A stretch of DNA of 64,000 nucleotides, taken from positions 25,251 to 89,250 of the forward strand of contig CAVQIM010000005.1 of the NCBI GenBank assembly GCA_963712595.1. Reading direction: 5' to 3'. The notes under the pieces were generated by a model that saw only the letters and a list, made by a program, of their open reading frames with translations, was not told the origin of the DNA and made no database searches. Shown piece after piece: positions 40,227 to 47,758 of this stretch (position 1 is the first letter of the stretch; each line of letters begins with the position of its first letter). The stretch is from VRUE01 sp963712595 (GTDB taxonomy: Bacteria; Actinomycetota; Thermoleophilia; Solirubrobacterales; 70-9). The position numbers were made by a program, and so were the translations under genes.

Positions 40227-40948
40227 CGCTCCGCCTCGGCCCGGCGGGGCCGGAACTGCCCGACCATGAGCACGATCAGCCCCTTGAAGATGAAGAAGGC
40301 CGAACGCAGCGGCGTCAGGAAGGAGGAGCCGCCGGCGCGCTCCAGCATCCGCACCGGCACCTCCTCGACCCGCAGCCCCTGGCGCACGGCGAGCTGCAGC
40401 GACTCGATCTCGGCGAAGTCGGGCGAGTAGCGTTCGCTGAACAGCGCCATCACCCGCCGGTTCGCCGCCCGCATGCCGCTGGTCGTGTCGGTGAAGCGCT
40501 GCCGCGTCGCGAGGGTGAGGAAGAAGCGGAAGACGCCGGTGCCGATCCGCCGTGAGATCGTCGGCTTGTAGTCGTCACTCTCGCTGTTGCCGGGTTCGCG
40601 GTAGCGCGAGCCGATCACGAGGTCGGCGCGGTCGGCATAGACCTCCGCCAGCAGCCGCGCGACCTCCGCCGGCGGGTGCTGCCCGTCGGCGTCGAGGTGG
40701 GCGCAGAACTCGTATCCCTCGCGCAGGGCGTGCAGGTAGCCGGTCTGCAGCGCCGCCCCCAGCCCCTGGTTGAAGGGCAGCGAGGCGACCAGGGCACCTG
40801 CCTCCCGAGCGCGCGCCGAGGTCCCGTCAGCCGAGCCGTCGTCGATCACGAGCAGGTCTGCGTCGGGCAGGGCCTTGCGCACCCCCCCGATCACCTCCGT
40901 GATCGAGTCCTCCTCGTTCCAGGCCGGGATGAAGACAAGCGTGCGCAC
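40223..40948 (-). CDS. GT2 glycosyltransferase, dolichyl-phosphate-mannose-synthase-like
   Basis: A 241-residue glycosyltransferase from the GTG at 40948. GT-A features: LVFIPAWNEEDSITEVIG, LVIDDGSADGTS, GYEFCAHLDADGQHPPAEV with the DxD metal site, and the QRFTDTTSGMRAANR block of polyprenyl-phosphate glycosyltransferases. The C-terminus is weakly hydrophobic. With DUF2304 it forms a two-gene unit likely making a lipid-linked sugar for surface glycans. Confidence 0.92.
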   Translation of the reverse strand: MRTLVFIPAWNEEDSITEVIGGVRKALPDADLLVIDDGSADGTSARAREAGALVASLPFNQGLGAALQTGYLHALREGYEFCAHLDADGQHPPAEVARLLAEVYADRADLVIGSRYREPGNSESDDYKPTISRRIGTGVFRFFLTLATRQRFTDTTSGMRAANRRVMALFSERYSPDFAEIESLQLAVRQGLRVEEVPVRMLERAGGSSFLTPLRSAFFIFKGLIVLMVGQFRPRRAEAER

Positions 40949-40994
40949 CGGCCGATTCTCCCACGCCACCCGGTCCCCCCGCCCCCACCGATTT

Positions 40995-41046
40995 CGCCGT
41001 TCGATGCATTGAGCACACTGGGGTGTGCTCAATGCATCGAACGGCG
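40995..41046. repeat. 23-bp perfect palindrome between divergent genes
   Basis: Arms 40995-41017 and 41024-41046 are exact reverse complements with a 6-nt loop. It lies in the divergent gap between the glycosyltransferase (start 40948) and the histidine kinase (start 41088), where an operator or a repeat element are both possible. The arm contains ATGCAT and TGAGCACA. Sequence is unlike the other repeats here. Confidence 0.9.
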
Positions 41047-41087
41047 CGATCCTCCGCGGGGCCGGGCGGTTGTGTTAGTAAGTGCTC

Positions 41088-42386
41088 ATGAGACGGATCG
41101 GGATGAGGTTGTGGCTGGTCGGCGCCTTCGCGGCCGTCTCGTTGATCACGGCCTTCGCCGTCTACCTCTTCGGCGACAACCGGCGCGCCCTCCTGGTCGC
41201 GGTCCTGATCGGGGTCCTCGCCGGATTCCTGATCGCGACCGCCATCTCGCACCGGGTCTCGCGCCTGGCACAGGCTGCCGGTGAGATGGCGTCCGGGTCC
41301 TTCGACGCGCCCCTGCGCGTCTCCGGGCGCGACGAGATCGGTGATCTGGCCAGCGCCCTGGAGTCGATGCGGGCCTCGCTCAAGGAGAGCTTTGGCGTGC
41401 TCACCGCCGACCGCAACAAGCTGGAGGCGATCTTCGACGGCCTCACCGACGCGGTGATGGTCGTCGATGACGACGGCCCGGTGCGCTTCTCCAACAACGC
41501 GGCGACGAAGCTGCTCGAGGGCGGCTCGCCCCCCGAGGCGACTTTACCCCTCCTGCGCCGCGCCGCCGAGGTCGGCTTCTCCGCCCATCCGGCGCTGCGA
41601 ATCGGCGATCGCGCCTACGCGATGCAGGCTCGCGCCTTGCCCGACGAGCGGGCGGTGCTGGCGGTGGTGCGCGACCGCACCGAGGAGATGCGACGAGAGT
41701 TCGCCGAAGCCGACTTCGTCTCCAATGCCGCTCACGAGCTGCGCAACCCGCTGGCGGGGATCTCGGGTGCGATCGAGGTTCTGCAGGGCGGCGCCAAAGA
41801 CGACCCCGAGGCACGCGACCATTTTCTCGCCCGCCTCGCCGAGGACGCCGAGCGGATGAGCCGGCTCACCCAGGCCCTGCTGACCCTGGCCCGGGTCGAG
41901 TCGTTGGGGGCGGGGGAGACCGAGGTGGTCGACGTGCCGATCGCGATTCGCGACGTCGTCGCCACGGTCGAGGCGCCAAAACACGTCGAGCTCGTGGTCG
42001 ATTTCGAGGCCGATCTCGCTGCGCAGGGAGACCCGGTTCTGCTGCGCCAGGTGATGATCGGCTTGCTGACCAACGCCTTCAAGAACACGCCGCCGCCCGG
42101 CACCGTTACGGTTCGCTGCCGTCGCGACGGCGAGGCGGAGGTGATCTTGGAGGTGATCGACACAGGAACAGGCATCCCAGCGGCGGAGATCGAGCGCGTC
42201 TTCGAGCGCTTCTACCGGCGCAGCGAGTCGCGCCAGCAGGAGGGATTCGGCCTCGGCCTGGCGATCGCCCGCCGCATGGTCAGCGTGATGGGGGGCGAGA
42301 TCGGTGCAAGCTCGGTCGAGGGCCAAGGCAGTACTTTCTGGGTACGACTTCCTATAGCCCAACCCAGCCCGACTCCGGTGGCCTGA
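41088..42386 (+). CDS. Sensor histidine kinase
   Basis: A 432-residue membrane kinase. Two adjacent helices at the N-terminus (near residues 4-24 and 33-53) leave almost no outer loop, so sensing is probably within the membrane. Then a HAMP linker, a PAS-like region (NKLEAIFDGLTDAVMVVDDD), the HisKA box NAAHELRNPLAG with the phosphorylated histidine near 216, and the ATPase lobe with NAFKNTPPPG, DTGTGIP and GFGLGLAIAR. GTG 41082 two codons upstream is also possible. The partner regulator follows 2 nt later. Confidence 0.95.
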   Translation: MRRIGMRLWLVGAFAAVSLITAFAVYLFGDNRRALLVAVLIGVLAGFLIATAISHRVSRLAQAAGEMASGSFDAPLRVSGRDEIGDLASALESMRASLKESFGVLTADRNKLEAIFDGLTDAVMVVDDDGPVRFSNNAATKLLEGGSPPEATLPLLRRAAEVGFSAHPALRIGDRAYAMQARALPDERAVLAVVRDRTEEMRREFAEADFVSNAAHELRNPLAGISGAIEVLQGGAKDDPEARDHFLARLAEDAERMSRLTQALLTLARVESLGAGETEVVDVPIAIRDVVATVEAPKHVELVVDFEADLAAQGDPVLLRQVMIGLLTNAFKNTPPPGTVTVRCRRDGEAEVILEVIDTGTGIPAAEIERVFERFYRRSESRQQEGFGLGLAIARRMVSVMGGEIGASSVEGQGSTFWVRLPIAQPSPTPVA

Positions 42387-42388
42387 TC

Positions 42389-43093
42389 GTGAGCAGCGGC
42401 CGCATCCTGATCGCCGACGACGAGCCCTCGGTGCGCGACTCCGTCGGTTACGCCCTCGCCCAGGAGGGGTTCGAGGTCACGCCCGCCGCCGACGGCGACG
42501 AGGCTGCTGCCAAGCTCGGCGACGGAATCCCCTTCGACCTGCTGATCCTCGACATCATGATGCCGGGGCCCAGCGGCCTCGACATCTGCCGCGACGTGCG
42601 CTCGCGCAGCGCCGTGCCAATTATCGTCCTCACCGCCAAGGACGCCGAGGTCGACAAGGTGGTCGGGCTCGAGGTCGGCGCCGACGACTACGTGACCAAG
42701 CCTTTCTCCGTGCGCGAGCTGCTCGGCCGCGTCCGCGCCCAGCTGCGCCGTCGCGAGCTCGACCGCTCGCCGCTTGCCCAGGCGGTGCGGATCGAAGCCG
42801 GTCCGGTGGCGATTGACTTGGTCCGCCACGTCGCCACCGTCCGGGGCGAGCCGGTCAACCTGACCCGCTCCGAGTTCCAGCTCCTCCGCCTCCTCGTCGG
42901 CCGCCCAGGCGAGGTCTTCCCCCGCCGCCAGATCATGGAGGAGCTCTGGCAGACCGAGTTCGACGGCGACGAGCGCGCCTGCGACGTCCACATCTCAAAC
43001 CTCCGCCAGAAGGTCGAGCGCGACCCCCAGCGTCCCGAGCTGGTCGTCACCGTGCGCGGCGTCGGCTACAAGTTCGAAGGCCAGAGCAGCTAG
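42389..43093 (+). CDS. OmpR/PhoB-family response regulator
   Basis: A 234-residue regulator with GTG at 42389. Receiver: ILIADDEPSVRDSV, the phosphorylated aspartate in LLILDIMMPG near residue 55, and DDYVTKPFSVREL with the conserved lysine. The winged-helix domain ends VVTVRGVGYKFEG, and VNLTRSEFQLLRLLVGRPGE is typical of PhoB-like output domains. It pairs with the kinase just upstream; targets are unknown. Confidence 0.96.
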   Translation: MSSGRILIADDEPSVRDSVGYALAQEGFEVTPAADGDEAAAKLGDGIPFDLLILDIMMPGPSGLDICRDVRSRSAVPIIVLTAKDAEVDKVVGLEVGADDYVTKPFSVRELLGRVRAQLRRRELDRSPLAQAVRIEAGPVAIDLVRHVATVRGEPVNLTRSEFQLLRLLVGRPGEVFPRRQIMEELWQTEFDGDERACDVHISNLRQKVERDPQRPELVVTVRGVGYKFEGQSS

Positions 43094-43114
43094 CCGGCAC
43101 CCGCTCGCTCCGCG

Positions 43115-44332
43115 ATGAAGGCGTCCGCCGAAGTTCGCCCTCGGATCTCCTCGCTCGTGCGCCCACGCGAGGTGGCGCGGGCGGTGACGCCGCTGGAGCT
43201 GTTCTTCGACCTCGTCTACGTCTTCACGGTCAGCCAGCTCGCCCACCATCTGCTTGAGCACGTCGATGCCAAGGGCATGGCCGAGACGCTCGTGCTCACC
43301 CTCGCCGTGATGTACGCGTGGTTCATGACCGTGTGGACCTCGAACTGGCTCGACGGGGAGCGCCAGCCTGTGCGGCTGCTGCTGCTCGGCCTGATGTTCG
43401 CCAGCCTGCTGATGTCGACCTCGGTCACCGAGGCGTTCGGCGACCGCGCAGGGCTCTTCGTGTTCGGCTACCTCACGATCCAGATCGGGCGCACGCTCTT
43501 TGCCGTCTACGCCTTTCGCGGCCACCGGCTCCACCGGCACTTCGTCAATGCCCTGGTCTGGGAGATCGCCACCGCGCCGATCTGGATCGCCGGGATCGCG
43601 GTCGACGGGGACGCTCGCCTGGCGCTCTGGGCGGCGGCGACCCTGATCACCTACGGCGGCGTCATCGCCGGCCATCCGCTACCCCGCCGCCGCAGCCCCT
43701 TCAGCTCCGATAGCCAGATCTACGCCGAGCACCTGCTCGAGCGCTTCCGCCTCTTCTTCCTCATCGCCCTCGGTGAGACCGTGCTGACGATCGGCAATGC
43801 CTTTGCGGGCGAGCCCCTGCAGGCCGACCGCCTCCTCGTCCTCGCGGTCGCCTTCGCCGGCACGGTCGCGCTCTGGTGGTGCTACTTCCACCGCGCCGAG
43901 GACATAGGCATCGATGCAGCCGGCGCCCTGGCCGATCCCTCGCGCATAGTTGCCGTCGGCAACTACACCCTGATCGCGATGGTCGTCGGGATCGTCGCGA
44001 TCGCGGTCGGCGACGAGCTCGCGATCGCCGATCCCCACGGCGCGGTCACGACGAGCGCGGCCGCGCTCGTCTTCGGCGGCCCCGCGATCTTCCTCCTCGC
44101 CCAGCTCGGCTTCATGCGCCAGGCGTCTGGGCGGACGCCAAGGTCGCGCGTCTTCGCCTGTATGGCCCTGGCCGGGCTATGCCTCGCTACCGCTCCACTC
44201 AGCCTCCTCGCCGCGGTGATCGCCTCCAGCGCCGTCCTGCTCGGGGTGGCGATCGCCGACACTCGCGCCGATCCAAGCCCCTCCACAGCCCCCGATGGCC
44301 GCACCCTGGAGAGAGCCGACGCCCGGACTTGA
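43115..44332 (+). CDS. Low-temperature-requirement A (LtrA) family membrane protein
   Basis: A 405-residue membrane protein with about 11 helices. TPLELFFDLVYVFTVSQLAHHL at the N-terminus and HLLERFRLFFLIALGETVL in the middle are the LtrA family marks. Biochemical role unknown. ATG at 43115, 21 bp after the response regulator, so cotranscription is possible. The last ~6 codons (ERADART-stop) run antisense into the 3' end of tRNA-Thr. Confidence 0.9.
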   Translation: MKASAEVRPRISSLVRPREVARAVTPLELFFDLVYVFTVSQLAHHLLEHVDAKGMAETLVLTLAVMYAWFMTVWTSNWLDGERQPVRLLLLGLMFASLLMSTSVTEAFGDRAGLFVFGYLTIQIGRTLFAVYAFRGHRLHRHFVNALVWEIATAPIWIAGIAVDGDARLALWAAATLITYGGVIAGHPLPRRRSPFSSDSQIYAEHLLERFRLFFLIALGETVLTIGNAFAGEPLQADRLLVLAVAFAGTVALWWCYFHRAEDIGIDAAGALADPSRIVAVGNYTLIAMVVGIVAIAVGDELAIADPHGAVTTSAAALVFGGPAIFLLAQLGFMRQASGRTPRSRVFACMALAGLCLATAPLSLLAAVIASSAVLLGVAIADTRADPSPSTAPDGRTLERADART

Positions 44333-44386
44333 ACCGGGGACCCCTTCATTACGAGTGAAGTGCTCTACCAGCTGAGCTACGTCGGC
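44314..44386 (-). tRNA. tRNA-Thr (CGU anticodon)
   Basis: Minus-strand 73-nt cloverleaf. Acceptor GCCGACG pairs with CGTCGGC; the D-arm has AGCTCAGCTGGTAGAGC; the anticodon stem CTTCA/TGAAG encloses CTCGTAA, anticodon CGT, which reads ACG (Thr); the T-loop has GGTTCAAGTCC. CCA is not encoded. The 3' end overlaps the LtrA coding end on the other strand by 19 bp. Confidence 0.95.
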
Positions 44387-44455
44387 GGGTGGGCTCCCAT
44401 TGTAGGAGCGAGGCGGGGGAGGGGTTCCGTCGTCTGGGCCATCGATGATGCCGGT

Positions 44456-45079
44456 GTGTCGAGGGCGGAGGCGGCCAAGCAGCGGCGGGAGAACGAGATC
44501 GAGTTCTCGCGGATCGTCGCCTTCAGCGACGGGGTCTTCGCGATTGCGATCACGCTGCTGGTGCTCAACCTGGGGGTGCCGGAGCACCTTCGGGGTGACG
44601 ACCTCGGGCCGGTGCTCTGGGACCAGCGCCAGGATCTCTTCGCCTACGCGATCAGCTTCGCCGTGATCGGTCGCTTCTGGGTGGTCCACCACCGCTTCTT
44701 CGGCGAGGTGACAGGCTTCGACGGGCGGCTGATCGCGCTCAACCTCTTCTACCTCGCCTGGATCGTGCTGCTCCCCTTCAGCAGCCAGGTCCTCGGAGAC
44801 CACGGCGGCGATGAGGCCGCCGTCATCCTCTACTCGGTCAACCTCGTCGGGGTCATCCTCTCCGGCTCGCTGATGTTCGCCGACGCGCGGCGGGCGGGCT
44901 TGACCCGGACCTCACCCGAGGAGGCCCGCGCCGGCCAGCGCAGCGCTCTGCTCGTCGCGGCTGTGTTCCTCGCTTCGATACCGGTCGCCTTCGTCGATCC
45001 GCAGCTCGCCCCCTACTGCTGGCTCGCGCTCTTCGTCGGGCCTGCGACCGGGCGCCTCTTCCGGAGAAGGCGCTCGTAG
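44456..45079 (+). CDS. TMEM175/DUF1211-family potassium-channel-like protein
   Basis: A 207-residue protein with six hydrophobic helices. FSRIVAFSDGVFAIAITLLV is the hallmark pore-helix sequence of bacterial TMEM175 (DUF1211) channels, followed by FAYAISFAVIGRFWVVHHRF. GTG at 44456 is chosen; the frame is open further left across the tRNA end. Members conduct K+ as tetramers of this 6-helix unit. It meets the lipoprotein gene tail-to-tail with no gap. Confidence 0.9.
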   Translation: MSRAEAAKQRRENEIEFSRIVAFSDGVFAIAITLLVLNLGVPEHLRGDDLGPVLWDQRQDLFAYAISFAVIGRFWVVHHRFFGEVTGFDGRLIALNLFYLAWIVLLPFSSQVLGDHGGDEAAVILYSVNLVGVILSGSLMFADARRAGLTRTSPEEARAGQRSALLVAAVFLASIPVAFVDPQLAPYCWLALFVGPATGRLFRRRRS

Positions 45080-45466
45080 CTATCCGCGTGCGACGAACGA
45101 GATCGACCTGCCCGGGCGGGCGCAGCTGACAGCGACCCCACGGTCGCTGGTTGCCCCCAGGCAGCGGTACTCGCCGACCGTGCAGAATGTCCGCGAGGCC
45201 TCGCCACCGGGGATGCAGGCTTCGTGGTCGCTCCAGGCCGCGACTACGCCCCGTCCGATCGCGCAATCGACCCCGGTCACGCGCAGGGTCTCGGTGCCGG
45301 CGATGGCTCCCGAGCAGCTCTTAGCCGCGGCTCCCGCCGGCGCGCCCTCGTTGGACGGCGCGGTTGACTCGCCCGTATCCGACGAGCCGCAGCCGCTCGC
45401 TGCCACCGACAGCGCGAGGGCGAGCACAATGCTCGCCGACGACAGCGGGTGGCGGGCGCACCTCAT
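45080..45466 (-). CDS. Small lipoprotein of unknown function
   Basis: A 128-residue exported protein. SASIVLALALSVAASGCGSS is a lipoprotein signal with cysteine at residue 26. The mature part is Ser/Ala-rich at first, then has five cysteines with a CAIGRG and TFCTVGEYRCLG pattern, suggesting disulfides. No family recognised. It lies 15 bp downstream of the ThiF-like gene on the same strand and may be cotranscribed with it. Confidence 0.75.
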   Translation of the reverse strand: MRCARHPLSSASIVLALALSVAASGCGSSDTGESTAPSNEGAPAGAAAKSCSGAIAGTETLRVTGVDCAIGRGVVAAWSDHEACIPGGEASRTFCTVGEYRCLGATSDRGVAVSCARPGRSISFVARG

Positions 45467-45481
45467 CGCCCGCCACCCTAT

Positions 45482-46588
45482 CTATCGCGGCGCTGCCCCC
45501 TGAAGCTCTTTGCCAGAGGACGGCTGCATGCCCCCGCATACAGGGCAATCGGGCTCGGGAACGACCGGCTCGCGCTCGAGCTCCATCGTGCGTAGGTCGT
45601 AGATGTGGCCGACGCCCAAGGTCGAGGGCTGTGCGAGGCCGGTGAGCTGGTGCATCACGTCGAGTCCCACCTGACCGCCGATCAGACCGCAGGCCGGGCC
45701 CAGCGTCGCCGCAGGCGAGGCTTTGCCGCGCTGCTGCTCGACCGCGACGTCGAACAGCGGGTAGGTGCGGCGGTAGCCCGTCTCCTGGCAGGCGAAGCAG
45801 CCGGTGACCCCGGGCACGTAGAGCGGACCGACCCTTGCGATCGGCGGGAAGTGGCTCATCGCGATGAAGGGAACGCCGGCGGTGAAGCAGGCTGAGTTGA
45901 TCCAGCGCTCGATGTCGTGCGCGGGCCAGTCGCAGGCGTCGATCACCATGTCGTAGCCCCTGATCGTCTCCAGGATCATCGCTTCGCTCTCCAGTCGCTC
46001 CACCCGCACCTCGACGCGCATCGAGGAGTTGAAGGCCTTCAGTCGCTCCCCCGCGGCCACAGCCTTGTGGCGACCGACGTCCGCCTCGGTGTAGAGGACC
46101 TGGCGGTTGAGGTTGCTCGTCTCGACCCGGTCGAAGTCGAGCAGGAGCATCTCGCCGACGCCGACGCAGGCGAGATTGAGCGCCGACCAGCCGCCGAGTC
46201 CACCGACGCCGAGCACCGCTATCCGCGCGCTCTCGAGCCGGCGCTGACACTCCGAGGCGGTTGGGCCGCTCGAGATGTCGCTGAAGTAGCGGAGCTGGCG
46301 GTCATAGCGGGCGATGACCTCGTCGGAGATCAGGTCGTCGTCGGCGCCGTCCTCGACCACGCCGAGCTCCTCGAGCTGGGCGAGCAGGTCGCCGACCTCG
46401 TCGGCGCCGAACTCCTCGACCAGCTCCGGCCGGCTCCGGGTCCCGTCGAGCGCGGCGAGCAGGCGCCGGCCCTCCTCGTCGGGGTCCTCGATGTGAATGT
46501 CAGCGCCAGCGCTGGGCCGAAGCAGGTAGAGGTCCCCGTTGGGGGCTTCCATCCGTTCGGTCGTGCGCTTGATTCGCGGTCGCTCCAT
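45482..46588 (-). CDS. ThiF/MoeB/HesA-family E1-like enzyme with N-terminal peptide-binding-like domain
   Basis: A 368-residue protein. Residues ~100-360 are an E1-like adenylating fold: GVGGLGGWSALNLACVGVGE (nucleotide loop), LLLDFDRVETSNLNRQVLY with the adenylation Asp/Arg/Gln, and the zinc pairs CFAC and CPVC. The first ~95 residues (IHIEDPDEEGRRLLAALDGT, DLLAQLEELGVVEDG) look like the winged, PqqD-like recognition domain found in peptide-modifying systems. Such proteins adenylate a peptide or carrier C-terminus; with no ThiS/MoaD partner nearby, a peptide substrate is plausible. A promoter-like pair lies just upstream. Confidence 0.88.
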   Translation of the reverse strand: MERPRIKRTTERMEAPNGDLYLLRPSAGADIHIEDPDEEGRRLLAALDGTRSRPELVEEFGADEVGDLLAQLEELGVVEDGADDDLISDEVIARYDRQLRYFSDISSGPTASECQRRLESARIAVLGVGGLGGWSALNLACVGVGEMLLLDFDRVETSNLNRQVLYTEADVGRHKAVAAGERLKAFNSSMRVEVRVERLESEAMILETIRGYDMVIDACDWPAHDIERWINSACFTAGVPFIAMSHFPPIARVGPLYVPGVTGCFACQETGYRRTYPLFDVAVEQQRGKASPAATLGPACGLIGGQVGLDVMHQLTGLAQPSTLGVGHIYDLRTMELEREPVVPEPDCPVCGGMQPSSGKELQGAAPR

Positions 46589-46609
46589 AGCCGTCCCCTC
46601 GTTTTTTGG

Positions 46610-46638
46610 ACGCTACTTCAGACCAATCAAATGCTCAA
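46610..46638 (-). promoter_or_regulatory. Candidate promoter of the ThiF-like gene
   Basis: On the minus strand TTGAGC (46638-46633) and TAGCGT (46615-46610) are spaced 17 bp, about 22 bp before the ATG at 46588, in a clearly AT-rich pocket between the UDG stop and the ThiF start. A GAGGGGAC ribosome site follows. The direct repeat ATTTGA..ATTTGA overlaps the -35 box. Confidence 0.5.
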
Positions 46639-46649
46639 ATAAGTTTCGA

Positions 46650-47399
46650 TTAATACCTAAAACCGATCTTACCACCGGGTTGATCCCGGCCGCAGAGCTC
46701 CTGGGCGCGGGCAAAGACGGCGTCGAGCATCGGCTCGGTAAGGCGGCCGGTAAAGGTGTTCTGCTGGCTCGGGTGATAGCAACCGAGCAATGCCCAGCGG
46801 CCCGCTTGCGCCTCGGCGCCATGGCCGAACCGCGGCTTGGGCCGCGGCAGCTCGCCGCCGAGCGCGCGGATCGCCCGCAGGGCGCCGTCCCAGCCAAAGG
46901 AGCCGAGGGCGACGATCGTGCGGCATTGCCGCAGCAGCCCCAGCTCCCGCTCGAGGTAGGGAAGGCAGTTGTCGCGCTCGCCCGGCGAGGGGCGGTTGGC
47001 CGGGGGGGCGCAGCGCACCGTCGCGGTCACGTAGGCGTCGCGTAGCCGCAGGCCGTCGCCACGGCGCTCGGACTCCGGTTGGTTGGCGTAGCCGGCGCGG
47101 TGCAGCGCCGCGTAGAGCCAATCGCCGGAGCGATCGCCGGTGAACATGCGCCCCGTGCGGTTGCCGCCGTGGGCGGCCGGGGCCAGGCCGACGATCGCCA
47201 GCCTCGCCGCCGGGTCGCCGAAACCATCCAGCGGTCGCGCCCAGTAGTCCTCGCCGCGGTAGCGGCGGGGCGGGTCTGCGGCGCAGGCCTCGCGCCACTC
47301 GACCAACCGCGGGCAACGCCTGCAGGCGTGGATCTCGGCTGCCAGGGCGGCGAAAGCGCCTTCGGTGGCCGGTTTGTCGTGAGGTGGCGTTCTGGCCAC
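46650..47399 (-). CDS. Uracil-DNA glycosylase, family 5 (UDGb)
   Basis: Removes uracil and deaminated bases from DNA; 249 residues. The four-cysteine iron-sulfur site begins with HACRRCPRLVEWR, and the family motifs are LAIVGLAPAAHGGNRTGRMF near residue 70 and GCYHPSQQNTFTG late. This longer, 250-residue form is type 5 rather than type 4. ATG at 47399. It is the gene between the tiny-ORF region and the ThiF-like gene. Confidence 0.92.
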   Translation of the reverse strand: MARTPPHDKPATEGAFAALAAEIHACRRCPRLVEWREACAADPPRRYRGEDYWARPLDGFGDPAARLAIVGLAPAAHGGNRTGRMFTGDRSGDWLYAALHRAGYANQPESERRGDGLRLRDAYVTATVRCAPPANRPSPGERDNCLPYLERELGLLRQCRTIVALGSFGWDGALRAIRALGGELPRPKPRFGHGAEAQAGRWALLGCYHPSQQNTFTGRLTEPMLDAVFARAQELCGRDQPGGKIGFRY

Positions 47400-47447
47400 C
47401 GTGCAACTGAATCATCATCGGGCGCCCGCAGGCGAGAAGGGTCGGAT

Positions 47448-47478
47448 GGGCCCGATCCCGTCAGGGTGGATCGGGCCC
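47448..47478 (-). terminator. 11-bp hairpin after the 19-codon ORF
   Basis: GGGCCCGATCC at 47448-47458 pairs perfectly with GGATCGGGCCC at 47468-47478 (9-nt loop). On the minus strand it begins 14 nt after the tiny ORF stop and ends 49 nt before the UDG ATG. No T-run follows, so termination is uncertain; attenuation or RNA stability are alternatives. Confidence 0.55.
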
Positions 47479-47491
47479 GCCCGCCTTCGGC

Positions 47492-47551
47492 CTAGCGTGC
47501 CTTGATTGTTGAAAGCAGCGGGACGACAACATCCGTCTTCGTGATCTTCAC
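47492..47551 (-). CDS. Tiny ORF, 19 residues (leader or precursor peptide candidate)
   Basis: GTG at 47551, preceded by GGGGGTGAGGCAGG with a good ribosome site, gives VKITKTDVVVPLLSTIKAR then TAG. The first residue would be formyl-Met. The peptide is basic at both ends with a Val/Leu core. Possible roles: precursor for the nearby ThiF-like enzyme, a leader peptide controlling UDG through the hairpin that follows, or a signalling peptide for the divergent ArsR-like regulator. It may also be chance; the evidence is the ribosome site and the layout only. Confidence 0.4.
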   Translation of the reverse strand: MKITKTDVVVPLLSTIKAR

Positions 47552-47619
47552 CCTGCCTCACCCCCTTCGCAAACGTCAGCTTTTGCGGCTGGGGGTCGCG
47601 ACCCATCCGGTACAGCGCT

Positions 47620-47658
47620 TTAGACCAGTCGATTGCTGGAAAAAGTTCCAGTAGTCAT
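47620..47658 (-). CDS. Tiny ORF, 12 residues
   Basis: ATG at 47658 preceded by AGGAG five bases upstream; product MTTGTFSSNRLV. Lies upstream of the 19-codon ORF on the same strand and could be a leader. The CTGGAA/TTCCAG hairpin overlaps its codons. Support is only the ribosome site. Confidence 0.25.
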   Translation of the reverse strand: MTTGTFSSNRLV

Positions 47659-47686
47659 TCGAACTCCTGCAAATAGGCGATTTCAG

Positions 47687-47714
47687 TTTGGCAATTTGGC
47701 TTTGCGCCTAATAC
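47687..47714 (+). promoter_or_regulatory. Candidate promoter of the ArsR-like gene
   Basis: TTTGGC at 47687-47692 and TAATAC at 47709-47714 with 16-bp spacing, about 45 bp before the TTG at 47759, within an AT-rich pocket. Confidence 0.4.
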
Positions 47715-47758
47715 GATGGAGTGGTTCAAGGCCCCGCAAACGAATTGGAGGAGTCCCT

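Larger units (their letters stand above)
47400..47758. other. Intergenic region with tiny ORFs and hairpins
   Basis: A 359-bp stretch between the divergent UDG and ArsR-like genes. It holds, on the minus strand, a 12-codon ORF (47620-47658) and a 19-codon ORF (47492-47551), each with a ribosome site; an 11-bp hairpin at 47448-47478; a perfect palindrome GGGTCGCGACCC at 47593-47604; a CTGGAA/TTCCAG hairpin at 47636-47651; and a plus-strand promoter-like pair near 47687-47714. The right third is AT-rich. A 63-codon frame at 47415-47606 also exists but is less convincing. Confidence 0.6.

Noticed and set aside
44310..44400. Integrated element at tRNA-Thr
   Set aside because: No integrase, no second copy of the tRNA end and no composition change in the flanks within this window.
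47415..47606. 63-codon minus-strand frame in the tiny-ORF region
   Set aside because: Runs through the hairpin and palindrome and lacks a good ribosome site; the 19-codon frame with a strong site is the better candidate.
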